Shown piece by piece: positions 1-8,075 of a stretch of 15,295 bases of DNA. Each line of letters opens with the position of its first letter. Position 1 is the first letter of the stretch. The position numbers were made by a program, and so were the translations under genes. The stretch is from assembly GCA_023428865.1 (NCBI GenBank), contig JAEYWT010000313.1:1-15295 (forward strand), given 5' to 3'. Under the pieces are notes generated by a model. It was not told the DNA's origin and made no database searches. It worked only from the letters and a program-made list of their open reading frames with translations. The DNA is from Bacteroidota bacterium. Its GTDB lineage: Bacteria > Bacteroidota > Bacteroidia > Flavobacteriales_F > PHOS-HE28.

Positions 1-1062
1 GAGTTCGGCTTCCTGCTCTTTCTTCTTGTCTTCCACCTTCAGGCGCTTCAGCCCGCGGCTCTGGCCGATGAAGTACTTCCAGTAATTGCTCACCTGCTCA
101 TACTTGCTGGCGAACTTGATACGCGTGGCGGGGTCCTTGTCCATGTGTTCCTGGTAGATGTCCAGCTTGGCACGACGCACCTTTACACGGCTTGGGAATT
201 CCTGCTCCAGGCCCAGTCGCACGCCGTGGCTGCTGAGGAAGCGGTCCGTGCTACCTGGGTAACCCATGATCATGGCGAAGTCACCTTCCTTAACGCCACT
301 GGTGCTCACCGGGAAGTGGTGGCCAGGCTTGTAGGGGATGTTGGCTTCGCTGGGGTCGGCAGGCTGGCCATCGGGGCCGGTGTATACACGGAACATGCAG
401 AAGTCGCCGGTGTGGCGCGGCCACATCCAGTTGTCGGTATCACCACCGAATTTTCCGATGGCGCTGGGCGGTACACCCACCAAACGCACGTCGCGGTAGG
501 TCTTGTAATGGAAGAGGTAGAATTCGTTGCCCTCGAACATCACCTTGAATTCGGTGCTCTGTCCGTTCTCCTTGCTGCTCTCCGCGATCAGCTGCTGGGC
601 GATCTCGCCGATCTTGGTGTCGCGCTGCTCACCGGTCATGTCGGCGCTCAGTTGACCGTTCACCTTTTCGGTAACGTCGTCGATCCGGAGCAGGAAGCTT
701 ACGCTGAAGCCAGCCGGTAGTTCATCCTTGCGCGTCTTGGCCCAGAATCCATCGGTGAGGTAGTCGTGTTCTACGCTGCTGAGGCCCTGTACCGCATCGT
801 AGCCGCAGTGGTGGTTGGTGAGGAAGAGACCCTCGGCGCTCACCATTTCGCCACTGCAGAAGCCACCACCCAAGCGCACGATGCCGTCCTTGAGGCTGCT
901 CTTGTTGATGTCGTAGATGTCTTCGGCGGTGAGCTTGAAGCCGAGCTTCTGCATTTCCGCTTCATTCACCTGTTTCAGTTTGTTCAACAGCCACATGCCT
1001 TCGTGGGCCTGCGTGCCGATGAACAGGAGGGCTGCCGTAAGCAGCGAGAACGTACGCTTCAT
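1..1062 (-). CDS. S46 family dipeptidyl peptidase (Dpp7/Dpp11-like), N-terminal half, cut by window edge
   Basis: The frame is open from the ATG at 1062 to the window edge with no stop, giving 354 residues; S46 enzymes are usually about 700 residues, so about half is visible. Residues 1-19 look like a Sec signal peptide with cleavage near TQA-HEG. The mature start (EGMWLLNKL) and the block GIVRLGGGFCSGEMVS are typical of S46 peptidases. The TNHHCG motif places the catalytic His at residue 85, and the WPRHTGDF motif places the catalytic Asp at 220. The catalytic Ser and the specificity-determining residue that separates Dpp7 from Dpp11 lie beyond the window, so specificity cannot be called. 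Family members are periplasmic or cell-surface enzymes that remove dipeptides from peptide N-termini for amino-acid use. The gene follows the DUF6438 lipoprotein gene on the same strand after a 95-bp gap that holds a good -7 motif, suggesting its own promoter. Confidence 0.93.
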   Translation of the reverse strand, partial: MKRTFSLLTAALLFIGTQAHEGMWLLNKLKQVNEAEMQKLGFKLTAEDIYDINKSSLKDGIVRLGGGFCSGEMVSAEGLFLTNHHCGYDAVQGLSSVEHDYLTDGFWAKTRKDELPAGFSVSFLLRIDDVTEKVNGQLSADMTGEQRDTKIGEIAQQLIAESSKENGQSTEFKVMFEGNEFYLFHYKTYRDVRLVGVPPSAIGKFGGDTDNWMWPRHTGDFCMFRVYTGPDGQPADPSEANIPYKPGHHFPVSTSGVKEGDFAMIMGYPGSTDRFLSSHGVRLGLEQEFPSRVKVRRAKLDIYQEHMDKDPATRIKFASKYEQVSNYWKYFIGQSRGLKRLKVEDKKKEQEAEL

Positions 1063-1083
1063 ACTTGAGGGGTTGAGGGAGCG

Positions 1084-1091
1084 CAAATGTA
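1084..1091 (-). promoter_or_regulatory. Putative Bacteroidota -7 promoter element for the S46 peptidase gene
   Basis: On the minus strand this reads TACATTTG, a full match to the Bacteroidota sigma-factor -7 consensus TAnnTTTG, ending 21 nt before the ATG at 1062. The only TTG nearby that could act as a -33 element is at 1117-1119, 25 nt away, which is slightly long. The motif match is seen directly; promoter activity is inferred. Confidence 0.5.
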
Positions 1092-1157
1092 GGATCCCCT
1101 GTAGAACAGGAGGGTACAAGTGTGCCACAGCGCTAAGGCTGGGATGAACGGTTGAGC

Positions 1158-1685
1158 TTATTCGGCCTTGGGCATCGGCTTCCACGCTACGGGGAAGAGC
1201 AGTTCTTCCGCGCGAGCGAACAGTTGCTTGAACGATTCCGGAGCGCCAACGCGAGATACCACCCGCTTGTTCTTGCCATTGGCCACCAATTGCATAATGG
1301 CACTGGGCAGGTCGGTCACGTCACGGTCGTACTTGTCATTCAGTTGATAGAATCCACTGCCTTCGGCATCTTCCAGGATCCGAGCAATGGTGTCTTGCCC
1401 GATACGCGTAAAGTGCATCCCTTCACGCTCCACGTTCGAGCGCCCCTCGAAGGTGGCGTAGCCGCTGCGGTAAACGTTGATCACGTAAGCCTTGCACGTT
1501 CCGTAGCACGGCGTACGCTGCAAACTGATCACCAGACTATCCGCATTGGTAGCTCCGCCAAGTACTGGTTGTTGGGTTGATGCATCCATGCCTGGTGCGA
1601 TGTCGCTTTCGGCAACCACCGCATCCCGCTTCTGCGAACAGGCCAAGAGGACCAACGGCAATACAAGGGCGATCAAGGTTCTCAT
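1158..1685 (-). CDS. DUF6438 domain lipoprotein
   Basis: This is a 175-residue protein with a short N-terminal hydrophobic segment ending in a lipobox (LVLLAC, lipidated Cys at 16), so it should be a lipoprotein. After a linker of about 35 low-complexity residues, the segment from about residue 50 to the C-terminus fits DUF6438. The hallmark is RTPCYGTCKAYVINVY, with cysteines at 60 and 64, followed by a GYATFEG strand motif. The function of DUF6438 is unknown; the paired cysteines could form a disulfide or bind metal, but neither is shown. The gene lies 90 bp downstream of yidC on the same strand. I see no convincing -7 motif in that gap, so read-through from yidC is possible. The start is fixed by the lipoprotein signal directly after the Met. 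Confidence 0.85.
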   Translation of the reverse strand: MRTLIALVLPLVLLACSQKRDAVVAESDIAPGMDASTQQPVLGGATNADSLVISLQRTPCYGTCKAYVINVYRSGYATFEGRSNVEREGMHFTRIGQDTIARILEDAEGSGFYQLNDKYDRDVTDLPSAIMQLVANGKNKRVVSRVGAPESFKQLFARAEELLFPVAWKPMPKAE

Positions 1686-1740
1686 TTCAGTGCGTTTACG
1701 CCAACGAAGATGCGGATCGCGTGCCAGATCATTCAGAAGA

Positions 1741-1758
1741 AGAGGAAACCAAGCCTCT
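1741..1758 (-). terminator. Weak stem-loop with pyrimidine-rich tail after yidC
   Basis: On the minus strand, AGAGG and CCTCT form a 5-bp stem around an 8-nt loop, followed by TCTTCT. It lies 17 nt after the yidC stop codon. The stem is short and the tail is not a clean T run, so it may only attenuate transcription or be chance. Confidence 0.22.
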
Positions 1759-1775
1759 GCCTCCTGTGCCTGATA

Positions 1776-3671
1776 TTACTTCCTACGCGCCGCTTGTTGC
1801 TGCTTCTGCATGTCTTCCAGACGCTGTTGCCACTTGCTCTTCTTCTTCGGCGTCTTCATGTTCTGCACCAACTCCGCGCGGATCTTGTCCTCATTCACGA
1901 ACCAGCTCTTCATCACCGTCATTTGCAGGATGCTGATCACGTTGGCGAGCAGGTAGTAGTAGCTCAGGCCGGAAGGCAAGCTGTTCATGAAGAACAGCAT
2001 CATCACCGGGAAGAGGTACATCATCAGCTTCATGTTCGGCATGCCCTGTTGCGTGGGCATCTGCTTGCTGTTGATGGCCGTGTAGATCATGGTGCTGGCT
2101 GCCATCAGGATGGTGAACAGGCTCACATGCGTGCCGTAGGCAGGTATGTTGAACGGAAGGGATAGCACGCTATCATAGGTGCTCAGGTCATCGGCCCAGA
2201 GGAAGCTCTGCTGGCGCAGTTCGATGCTCGCCGGGAAGAAGCGGAACATGGCGTACAACACGGGCAGTTGCACCAACATCGGCAGGCAGCCGCTCGCGGG
2301 GTTCACACCGGCCTTGCGATACAGGTCCATGGTGGCCTGTTGCTTCTTCATCATATCGCCATCCTTGTATTTCTCGTTGATGGCGTCCGTCTCCGGCTTC
2401 AGCAAGCGCATACGGGCGCTGGAAACGAAGTTCTTGTAGGTCAGCGGCATCAGCAACATCTTGATGGCGATGGTGAGCACTAGGATGATGATGCCGTAGT
2501 TCCAGCCCCAGCCGTCGAGCCAGTTGAAGATGGGGATCACCAGCCACTTGTTCATCCACCCGAAGATGCCCCAACCCAGGTCGATGATCTTGTCGAACTG
2601 GGCGATCTCCGTGCGCCGCAAGGTGCCGTAGTGATTCGGCCCCAAGTACATGCGGATGGGCAGGTCCACCACGGCGCCGCGCTCTTTTTCGAAGAAGAGC
2701 TTCGCACTGTATCGCTTGGTATGCGTGCTGTCTTCCAAGGGGGTGATGGCGATCTCCGAACCGCTGCTGGAGAATCCATCCTTGCTCACCAGGCCAACGG
2801 TGAAGAAGTCCTGTTTGAATGCCACCCAATTGGTCTTGCCTTCCAGCTTCTTGCTGTCCTCGCTGCTTTCGCTCAGGTAGTTGCGGTCGTCGCTGAAGTA
2901 CTTGTAGTACACGCCGCACTTCTGCAGTTCGCCCACGCGGTACTTCTCGTTACTGAAGCCCGTTAGCGTCCAATTGAACACCGTGTTGCGGGCATCCACC
3001 TCGTTCTCCATGCCCACCAGTTCTGCGCGGGTGTCCATGAAGTAGCCTGCGCTATCCAGCTGGTAGGTGATGCGCAGGAACTTCGTTGGATCGGCCGTTG
3101 GGGCCTTCAGGACGACACCCGTTGTGCCCCGCTTTTCCGCGGTGAAGAAGAGGTCCTTGGTGCTGATGTCCAGATTGCCGAGGAAGAAGCGGTACTCGTA
3201 GTTGCCGCTATCGGGATCGGCCAGGTAAAGCGGTGTTTTGTGGTAGGTCTGGTATTCCTTCAGGCGGATCACCGAGGGCTTGGCGCCGTGGGTGTTGATG
3301 GCCACCTGAAGGCGCTCGTTCTCGATAACCACTTCCTCCGCGCTGCCGGTAGCCGCTGGGTGGAACACCCCGAAACGACGGCTCAGGGCTACTTGGCGAA
3401 TGCTATCGGCATTCAGGGTATCGCCTTTCACCGCTAGGGTGTCGTTGCTCGCCGGTGCCAGCGTTGCGGTACCTGTGCCGGATCCTGCTTGTTCCTTGGC
3501 TTTCAGGGCTTCTTCCGCTTCACGAGCCATACGCTCGATCTCTACGTTGGCCAGGCTATCCTGTACATGTTGAAGGCGCGCCTGCTCCTCGGCGCTGGGC
3601 ATGGTGTACCAGGTGTACCCGCCCAGTATGGCGGCGATTAGCACGAAGCCGATGATCGAATTCCTATCCAT
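1776..3671 (-). CDS. yidC: Membrane protein insertase YidC
   Basis: YidC inserts and folds inner-membrane proteins, alone or with SecYEG. The 631-residue length fits the Gram-negative form. A first transmembrane segment (about residues 5-24) is followed by an Ala/Glu/Lys-rich linker, then a large periplasmic beta-rich domain (about 110-350). The insertase core from about 365 onward has hydrophobic segments near 391-411, 463-480, 515-533 and 548-588. The motif MRLLKPE carries Arg422, which corresponds to the groove arginine essential in other YidC proteins. VNPASGCLPMLVQLPV (456-471) is a strong family signature. The C-terminal tail (606-631) is very basic, as expected for a ribosome-contacting tail. 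The gene is 120 bp downstream of pyrG on the same strand and appears to have its own promoter. The start is supported by the MDRNSIIGF start common in Bacteroidota YidC. Confidence 0.97.
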   Translation of the reverse strand: MDRNSIIGFVLIAAILGGYTWYTMPSAEEQARLQHVQDSLANVEIERMAREAEEALKAKEQAGSGTGTATLAPASNDTLAVKGDTLNADSIRQVALSRRFGVFHPAATGSAEEVVIENERLQVAINTHGAKPSVIRLKEYQTYHKTPLYLADPDSGNYEYRFFLGNLDISTKDLFFTAEKRGTTGVVLKAPTADPTKFLRITYQLDSAGYFMDTRAELVGMENEVDARNTVFNWTLTGFSNEKYRVGELQKCGVYYKYFSDDRNYLSESSEDSKKLEGKTNWVAFKQDFFTVGLVSKDGFSSSGSEIAITPLEDSTHTKRYSAKLFFEKERGAVVDLPIRMYLGPNHYGTLRRTEIAQFDKIIDLGWGIFGWMNKWLVIPIFNWLDGWGWNYGIIILVLTIAIKMLLMPLTYKNFVSSARMRLLKPETDAINEKYKDGDMMKKQQATMDLYRKAGVNPASGCLPMLVQLPVLYAMFRFFPASIELRQQSFLWADDLSTYDSVLSLPFNIPAYGTHVSLFTILMAASTMIYTAINSKQMPTQQGMPNMKLMMYLFPVMMLFFMNSLPSGLSYYYLLANVISILQMTVMKSWFVNEDKIRAELVQNMKTPKKKSKWQQRLEDMQKQQQAARRK

Positions 3672-3713
3672 TCGGGAACCGCCGGTGGTTCAAGGTGTTC
3701 GGCGGAGGGGCGG

Positions 3714-3721
3714 CAAAGATA
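3714..3721 (-). promoter_or_regulatory. Putative Bacteroidota -7 promoter element for yidC
   Basis: The minus strand reads TATCTTTG, a full match to TAnnTTTG, placed 42 nt upstream of the yidC ATG in the pyrG-yidC gap. No clear TTG lies at the expected -33 position. The TATCTTTGCCGCCCC context is a common look for promoters in GC-richer Bacteroidota. Activity is inferred. Confidence 0.5.
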
Positions 3722-3791
3722 GACGGCACGGGGGAACGCCGTTCGCCGCTGGCAGGAACGGCGCTACTTGCTTACTGCCCGTCTTTCTCGT

Positions 3792-5438
3792 TCACGCCTG
3801 CTGCACCTCAGCTTCCTGCTTCACGGGTGTGCCACCTTGCTTCATGGCCGCTTGCACGAAATGCACGAACAACGCGTGCGGCTTCATAGCCGTGCTGCGG
3901 TATTCCGGGTGGAACTGCACCCCCACGAACCAAGGATGGTCCTTCACCTCCACGATCTCTACCAACTTGGTCTGCGGGTTTATTCCCGTGGCCACCATAC
4001 CAGCCTTCTTGTAAGCGTCCAAGTACTCGTTGTTGAACTCGTAGCGGTGCCGGTGCCGTTCGGTGATGTCCTTTTTTCCATACACGCTGTATGCGGTGCT
4101 GCCCTCGCTGAGCTTGCAGGAATAAGCGCCCAAACGCATGGTGCCGCCTTTGTCGGAAATGGTCTTCTGCTCCTCCATCATGGCGATCACCGGGTGCTTG
4201 GTGTCGGCGTTCATCTCAGTGCTGTTGGCATCGGCATAGCCCAACACATTGCGACCATACTCGATCACCGCCATTTGCATGCCCAGGCAGATACCCAAGA
4301 ATGGGATCTTGTTCTCGCGGGCGAACTTGATCGCTTCGATCTTGCCTTCGATGCCACGATGCCCGAAGCCTGGAGCCACTAGGATGCCGCTAAGCCCGCC
4401 CAAGTGCTTCGCTACGTTCTTGGGTGTCAGTTTTTCACTGTGTACCCACTTGATGTGCAACTTGGTCTCGTTCTCCGCGCCGGCGTGTTCCAAGGCTTCC
4501 TTGATGCTCTTATAGGCATCCTTCAGCTCGACGTACTTGCCTACGAGACCGATGTGGACTTCACTTTTCGGGTGCTTGTACCGTTGCAGGAAGCCTTGCC
4601 AAGCGCTCAGGTCTACCTCGGGGTAATTGCTCACACCGAGTTTCTGCAATACGACTTGGTCAAGCCCTTCGGCCTGCATCAGCAAGGGAACGTCGTAGAT
4701 GGTCTCGGCATCGCGGCTTTCGATCACCGCGTTGGCATCCACGTTGCAGAACAGCGCGATCTTCTCCTTCATGCCCTTCTGCATGGGGTGCTCGGTGCGG
4801 CACACTAGGACATCCGGTTGCACACCAAGGCTCAGCAGTTCCTTCACACTGTGCTGGGTGGGCTTGGTCTTCAGTTCACCTGTGGTCCCCAAAAAGGGTA
4901 GGAGGGTCAGGTGTATCGTCAGGCAATCCTTTCCCTTCTGCCACTTCAACTGGCGCATGGCCTCCACGTACGGCAGGCTTTCGATGTCGCCCACCGTGCC
5001 TCCGATCTCGGTGATCACGAAGTCGTAGATCCCCTTGCGGCCCAGCGCTTGTATGTTGGCCTTGATCTCGTCGGTGATGTGCGGGATCACCTGCACCGTT
5101 TTGCCGAGGTATTCGCCGCGCCGCTCTTTGTTGATGACGTTCTGGTAGATCCGGCCGGTGGTGATGTTGTTGGCCTTGCTGGTGGGTACGTCGAGAAAAC
5201 GCTCGTAGTGGCCGAGGTCAAGGTCGGTCTCGGCACCATCTTCTGTCACGAAACACTCGCCGTGCTCATAGGGGTTCAGCGTGCCGGGGTCAACATTGAT
5301 GTATGGATCCAGCTTCTGGATGGTAACGGTGAAGCCGCGCGCCTGCAACAGCTTGGCCAGGCTTGCACTGATGATGCCCTTGCCCAGGCTGGAGGTTACC
5401 CCTCCGGTCACGAAAATGTACTTGGTGGATCCCGTCAT
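3792..5438 (-). CDS. pyrG: CTP synthase (glutamine hydrolysing)
   Basis: PyrG makes CTP from UTP, ATP and glutamine in the cytoplasm, the last step of de novo pyrimidine nucleotide synthesis. With the start at 5438 the protein has 548 residues, normal for the family. The synthetase domain (about 1-270) shows TGGVTSSLGKG (P-loop, 11-21), the acidic stretch VDPGTLNPYEHGECFV, EIGGTVGDIES (144-154) and the UTP/CTP-binding KTKPTQHSV. The class I glutamine amidotransferase domain (about 292-535) has the oxyanion stretch APGFGHRGIEGK, nucleophile Cys384 in LGICLGMQ, and the His510/Glu512 pair in FHPEYRS. All catalytic residues are intact. The frame stays open 46 codons further upstream, but that part has no family similarity and the protein proper begins MTGSTKYIFVTGG. 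A pyrG-yidC adjacency is, as I recall, common in Bacteroidota. Confidence 0.98.
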   Translation of the reverse strand: MTGSTKYIFVTGGVTSSLGKGIISASLAKLLQARGFTVTIQKLDPYINVDPGTLNPYEHGECFVTEDGAETDLDLGHYERFLDVPTSKANNITTGRIYQNVINKERRGEYLGKTVQVIPHITDEIKANIQALGRKGIYDFVITEIGGTVGDIESLPYVEAMRQLKWQKGKDCLTIHLTLLPFLGTTGELKTKPTQHSVKELLSLGVQPDVLVCRTEHPMQKGMKEKIALFCNVDANAVIESRDAETIYDVPLLMQAEGLDQVVLQKLGVSNYPEVDLSAWQGFLQRYKHPKSEVHIGLVGKYVELKDAYKSIKEALEHAGAENETKLHIKWVHSEKLTPKNVAKHLGGLSGILVAPGFGHRGIEGKIEAIKFARENKIPFLGICLGMQMAVIEYGRNVLGYADANSTEMNADTKHPVIAMMEEQKTISDKGGTMRLGAYSCKLSEGSTAYSVYGKKDITERHRHRYEFNNEYLDAYKKAGMVATGINPQTKLVEIVEVKDHPWFVGVQFHPEYRSTAMKPHALFVHFVQAAMKQGGTPVKQEAEVQQA

Positions 5439-5467
5439 CACGCTGCGATCCGCCCCTGAATGGGCGT

Positions 5468-5498
5468 GGTGATCACGGGGTGTAAAGGTAAGGTGATC
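5468..5498 (-). repeat. Direct repeat GATCACC x2 flanking a possible pyrG promoter
   Basis: On the minus strand, GATCACC occurs twice with a 24-nt period, at 5492-5498 and 5468-5474 in plus coordinates. The -7-like motif TACCTTTA lies between the copies. The copy nearer pyrG also forms the 8-bp palindrome GTGATCAC (5469-5476). The repeats are seen directly; a role as an operator is conjecture. Confidence 0.4.
5483..5490 (-). promoter_or_regulatory. Possible -7 promoter element for pyrG
   Basis: The minus strand reads TACCTTTA, one mismatch from TAnnTTTG, 44 nt upstream of the chosen pyrG ATG. No good -33 TTG is at the right distance. If it is the promoter, transcription starts inside the open upstream extension, supporting the shorter PyrG start. 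Confidence 0.33.
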
Positions 5499-5604
5499 CG
5501 AGGCCCATGTGTACGCTGTGGAAAAACGTTGAGAACTCGTTCCGGGATCCGATAGTTCCCGTTGGCCCTTGTACAACTATGAAAGACCTGCAATCAGGCT
5601 GATA

Positions 5605-5635
5605 ACCTCGAACTTCCCACCTCGAACGGCCGTTC
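5605..5635. repeat. Short repeats just after the TonB-dependent receptor gene
   Basis: A 9-nt direct repeat ACCTCGAAC occurs at 5605-5613 and 5619-5627. The second copy overlaps a perfect 12-nt palindrome GAACGGCCGTTC (5624-5635), which begins 3 nt after the receptor stop codon. A palindrome with no spacer makes a poor terminator hairpin and there is no T run, so its purpose is unclear. Confidence 0.4.
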
Positions 5636-5638
5636 CTA

Positions 5639-7957
5639 CTAGAACTTGTAGCTCACCCCGAAGCTCGGCAACAGCGGCAATTGATCCACCCGCTCGAAGC
5701 GTACACGGTCGAAGTAGAAGATGTTCTGGCGGTTGTAGGCGTTCGTTAGGCTGAAGTCCAGTTCCACCTGTTGGTTCTCATCCAAACGCCAAGTCTTGGT
5801 AACTCCCAGGTCCAAGCGGTGGTATGTTGGCAAGCGTCCTTCGTTCAACGGAGCGAACAGGATGGAGAGGTTCGAGTTGCTCGTGGTGTAATCGTAGTTC
5901 ACATCCCCATTGAACTGCGTGCTGCCGTAATAGCCTTGGGTCTTGGTGAAAGGGAACCCGGAGCCGAAGTTCCAGCGAACGTTCACCTTCCACGCATCGA
6001 ACTTGCCGAAAGCGTAGGAGGCCACCAGGTTAACGTTATTCCGGCGGTCCCATACCGGATTGTAGGTGCGGAACCCGTCCCAGCGGTCCACATACGTATA
6101 GCTGTAGACCGCCCAGAAGTAGTAGTTGTTCTTTTCGTACTTCAAGAGCAGGTCGGCGCCGTAGGCTTTGCCGGTCTCGATGATGTAGTCCTTCTTCAGT
6201 TCATCGGGCTTGTCCGCGAATTCTGGCGTGTCGTTGAAAAGCTTGTTGCGGTTCAGGTTGGTCACCTGGCGGAAATCCTTCAGATACACTTCGAAGTTCG
6301 CGCTGAACTCATCCGTGAAGTCGTACTCGAATCCCGCTACATAGTGAAGTGCTCGCTGCAACGGGTTCTTCACGTCCTGGCGGTCTCCGTTCTCATCCAC
6401 ATACGTGCGCGGAAGGTTGTCCGGGGCCGAGAGGAAGCCGTAGAACAGGTTCACCACATCGCGATCACTGTTGGCGGCCACCAGGTTCTGACTGTAGCGG
6501 CCAGCAGCTAGTTTGAAGCGAAGGTCGTCGGAGATGTTCCACTTGAAACCAAGCCGTGGTTCGGGGCTTGGAACCGACAAGGATGCGTAATAGTGCAGGC
6601 GGAAGCCCGGTTCCAAGACAACCTTTTTCCACACTTTCTTGTACGATACATAGCCTGCGATCTCCGAAGTGTTCTCCTCTTGCTTGAATTCGCGCCCCAG
6701 GCTGTTGAAGAACTCGAAGTTCGTGCGGAAGCCCAAGACTTCCACACCGTAGCGGATCTCATCTTCCCGGTTGAATACCTTGAAGTTCATGGAGCCGTTG
6801 AACCCGGCGATCTCGCTGGTGCGCGGAGGTAGGTCGCCTTCCTTCATGGTGATGGTGTAGTTGGAGGCGCTGAACGTGCCATCGATCAATACCGCCGAAC
6901 CGGCAGGGACCAGAACGAAGTTGGTGCCCGCGCCCCAGTTGTTCCAGTTCAGGTCGCTCACCTGACGATACTTAACACCATCGCTGAAGTTGAAGCCGAA
7001 CAGGTTGAATTTGCTGCCGTTGGAACCGTTGAAGCTCAACTTGCCGTATGCATCGGTGAAGGTGAATGGCAGACCGCCTTCCTGTACGTTCTCGTAAAAG
7101 ACCTTGCTGCTCCTATCCAAGTAGCTGTGGCGTACGTTCATCAGGAAGGAGCTCGATCCCCCGCCATCCTCACGTTGTTTCTTCAGCGGGCCTTCCAACA
7201 ATACCTTGCCGGTAAAGGTGCTGGCAGCTACACGCCCGCTTAACCGTTTCTTGTTCCCATCGCGCGTGGTGATGTCCATGATGGAGCTGATACGACCACC
7301 GTGCTCCGCATTGAAACCGGCCGTGTAGATGTCGGCATTCCGGATGATGTCATTGTCGAACACGCTGAACAGACCAATGCTATGGAAGGGATTGTAAAGC
7401 ACCATGCCATCAAGCATGGATTTGTTCATGATGGGCGAACCACCACGGATGTACAACTGCCCCCCTTGGTCTCCTGTGAAGATAACACCGGGTACCACCT
7501 GCAGATATTGCGCCAGGTCGGCTTCGCCGCCAATGGTGGGCAACCGCTCGATCTGCCTTGGGGTCAGCTTGGTAACCCCCATCCGCACCTGTGTTTGTGC
7601 CTCCTGTTTCTCGCCGCGCACCTCGAACTCCCTGATCTGTACGGCACTCTTTTTCAAGTAGAGCTTCTCGGTGATGATCTGATCACGACCCACCGTGATC
7701 GCTTTCTGCGCCGTGTCATATCCCAAGTAGGTCACCTGTAACGTGTAACTGCCCGGGGTGACTTTGCTGATCGAGTAATAACCGTTCACATCCGTGGCGG
7801 CTCCGATGGTGGTGCCCTTCAGTATCACGTTGGTGAAGATCACTGGCTCACCGGTCTGCTGGTCGTACACGAAACCACGTATGGTGCCGGTCTGGGCAGC
7901 TAACAAGGTGGGTACGAATGCGAGAAGGAAGAGGAGTGGGTTGCGGTAAAACGACAT
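5639..7957 (-). CDS. TonB-dependent outer-membrane receptor with CarboxypepD_reg N-terminal domain
   Basis: This 772-residue protein is an outer-membrane beta-barrel receptor of the kind that takes up a ligand using TonB/ExbBD energy. Residues 1-21 form a Sec signal (cleavage near LLAA-Q). Residues about 24-100 fit the carboxypeptidase regulatory-like fold common in Bacteroidota receptors (GTIRGFVYDQQTGEPVIFTN, then GYYSISKVTPGSYTLQV). A plug domain follows (about 130-232), with LPTIGGEADLAQYLQVVPGV, QLYIRGGSP and a NAEHGGRISSIMDI plug-to-barrel junction. The remainder is the barrel, ending in a terminal Phe (GVSYKF) as outer-membrane barrels usually do. There is no SusD-like lipoprotein next to it, so it is probably not a SusC-type glycan receptor. 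The ligand is not predictable from sequence. It sits alone between holA and pyrG with gaps of 118 and 200 bp, so it is probably its own transcription unit. Confidence 0.92.
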   Translation of the reverse strand: MSFYRNPLLFLLAFVPTLLAAQTGTIRGFVYDQQTGEPVIFTNVILKGTTIGAATDVNGYYSISKVTPGSYTLQVTYLGYDTAQKAITVGRDQIITEKLYLKKSAVQIREFEVRGEKQEAQTQVRMGVTKLTPRQIERLPTIGGEADLAQYLQVVPGVIFTGDQGGQLYIRGGSPIMNKSMLDGMVLYNPFHSIGLFSVFDNDIIRNADIYTAGFNAEHGGRISSIMDITTRDGNKKRLSGRVAASTFTGKVLLEGPLKKQREDGGGSSSFLMNVRHSYLDRSSKVFYENVQEGGLPFTFTDAYGKLSFNGSNGSKFNLFGFNFSDGVKYRQVSDLNWNNWGAGTNFVLVPAGSAVLIDGTFSASNYTITMKEGDLPPRTSEIAGFNGSMNFKVFNREDEIRYGVEVLGFRTNFEFFNSLGREFKQEENTSEIAGYVSYKKVWKKVVLEPGFRLHYYASLSVPSPEPRLGFKWNISDDLRFKLAAGRYSQNLVAANSDRDVVNLFYGFLSAPDNLPRTYVDENGDRQDVKNPLQRALHYVAGFEYDFTDEFSANFEVYLKDFRQVTNLNRNKLFNDTPEFADKPDELKKDYIIETGKAYGADLLLKYEKNNYYFWAVYSYTYVDRWDGFRTYNPVWDRRNNVNLVASYAFGKFDAWKVNVRWNFGSGFPFTKTQGYYGSTQFNGDVNYDYTTSNSNLSILFAPLNEGRLPTYHRLDLGVTKTWRLDENQQVELDFSLTNAYNRQNIFYFDRVRFERVDQLPLLPSFGVSYKF

Positions 7958-7976
7958 GGGGTTCCGTGCAGGGCGG

Positions 7977-7984
7977 CTAAGGTA
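7977..7984 (-). promoter_or_regulatory. Possible -7 promoter element for the TonB-dependent receptor
   Basis: The minus strand reads TACCTTAG, one mismatch from TAnnTTTG, ending 19 nt before the receptor ATG and followed by CCGCCC. The spacing resembles that of the motif before the S46 gene. No -33 TTG is visible. Confidence 0.35.
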
Positions 7985-8075
7985 GCCGAATGCCCGCGTT
8001 GATCGTGTTCCCGTTCTATGGGCGGTAACTACCGTTGGTCGCTCAACCCTGCACCGTCCGTCCCAAGGAGAGCCG

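Noticed and set aside
145..720. 191-codon open frame antisense to the S46 peptidase gene
   Set aside because: The opposite strand encodes conserved S46 motifs including the catalytic Asp; this frame shows no domain.
1096..1114. Small hairpin (CCTGT/ACAGG) between the DUF6438 and S46 genes, considered as a terminator
   Set aside because: It has only a 5-bp stem with a 3-nt loop and no T-rich tail; it lies just upstream of the S46 -7 motif and may be chance.
5439..5576. 46-codon N-terminal extension of the pyrG frame
   Set aside because: It has no PyrG similarity and would give an overlong protein; the possible promoter and repeats lie inside it.
8023..8034. Inverted repeat CGGTA-AC-TACCG between holA and the receptor gene
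   Set aside because: The 2-nt loop is too tight for a stable RNA hairpin and there is no T run after it.
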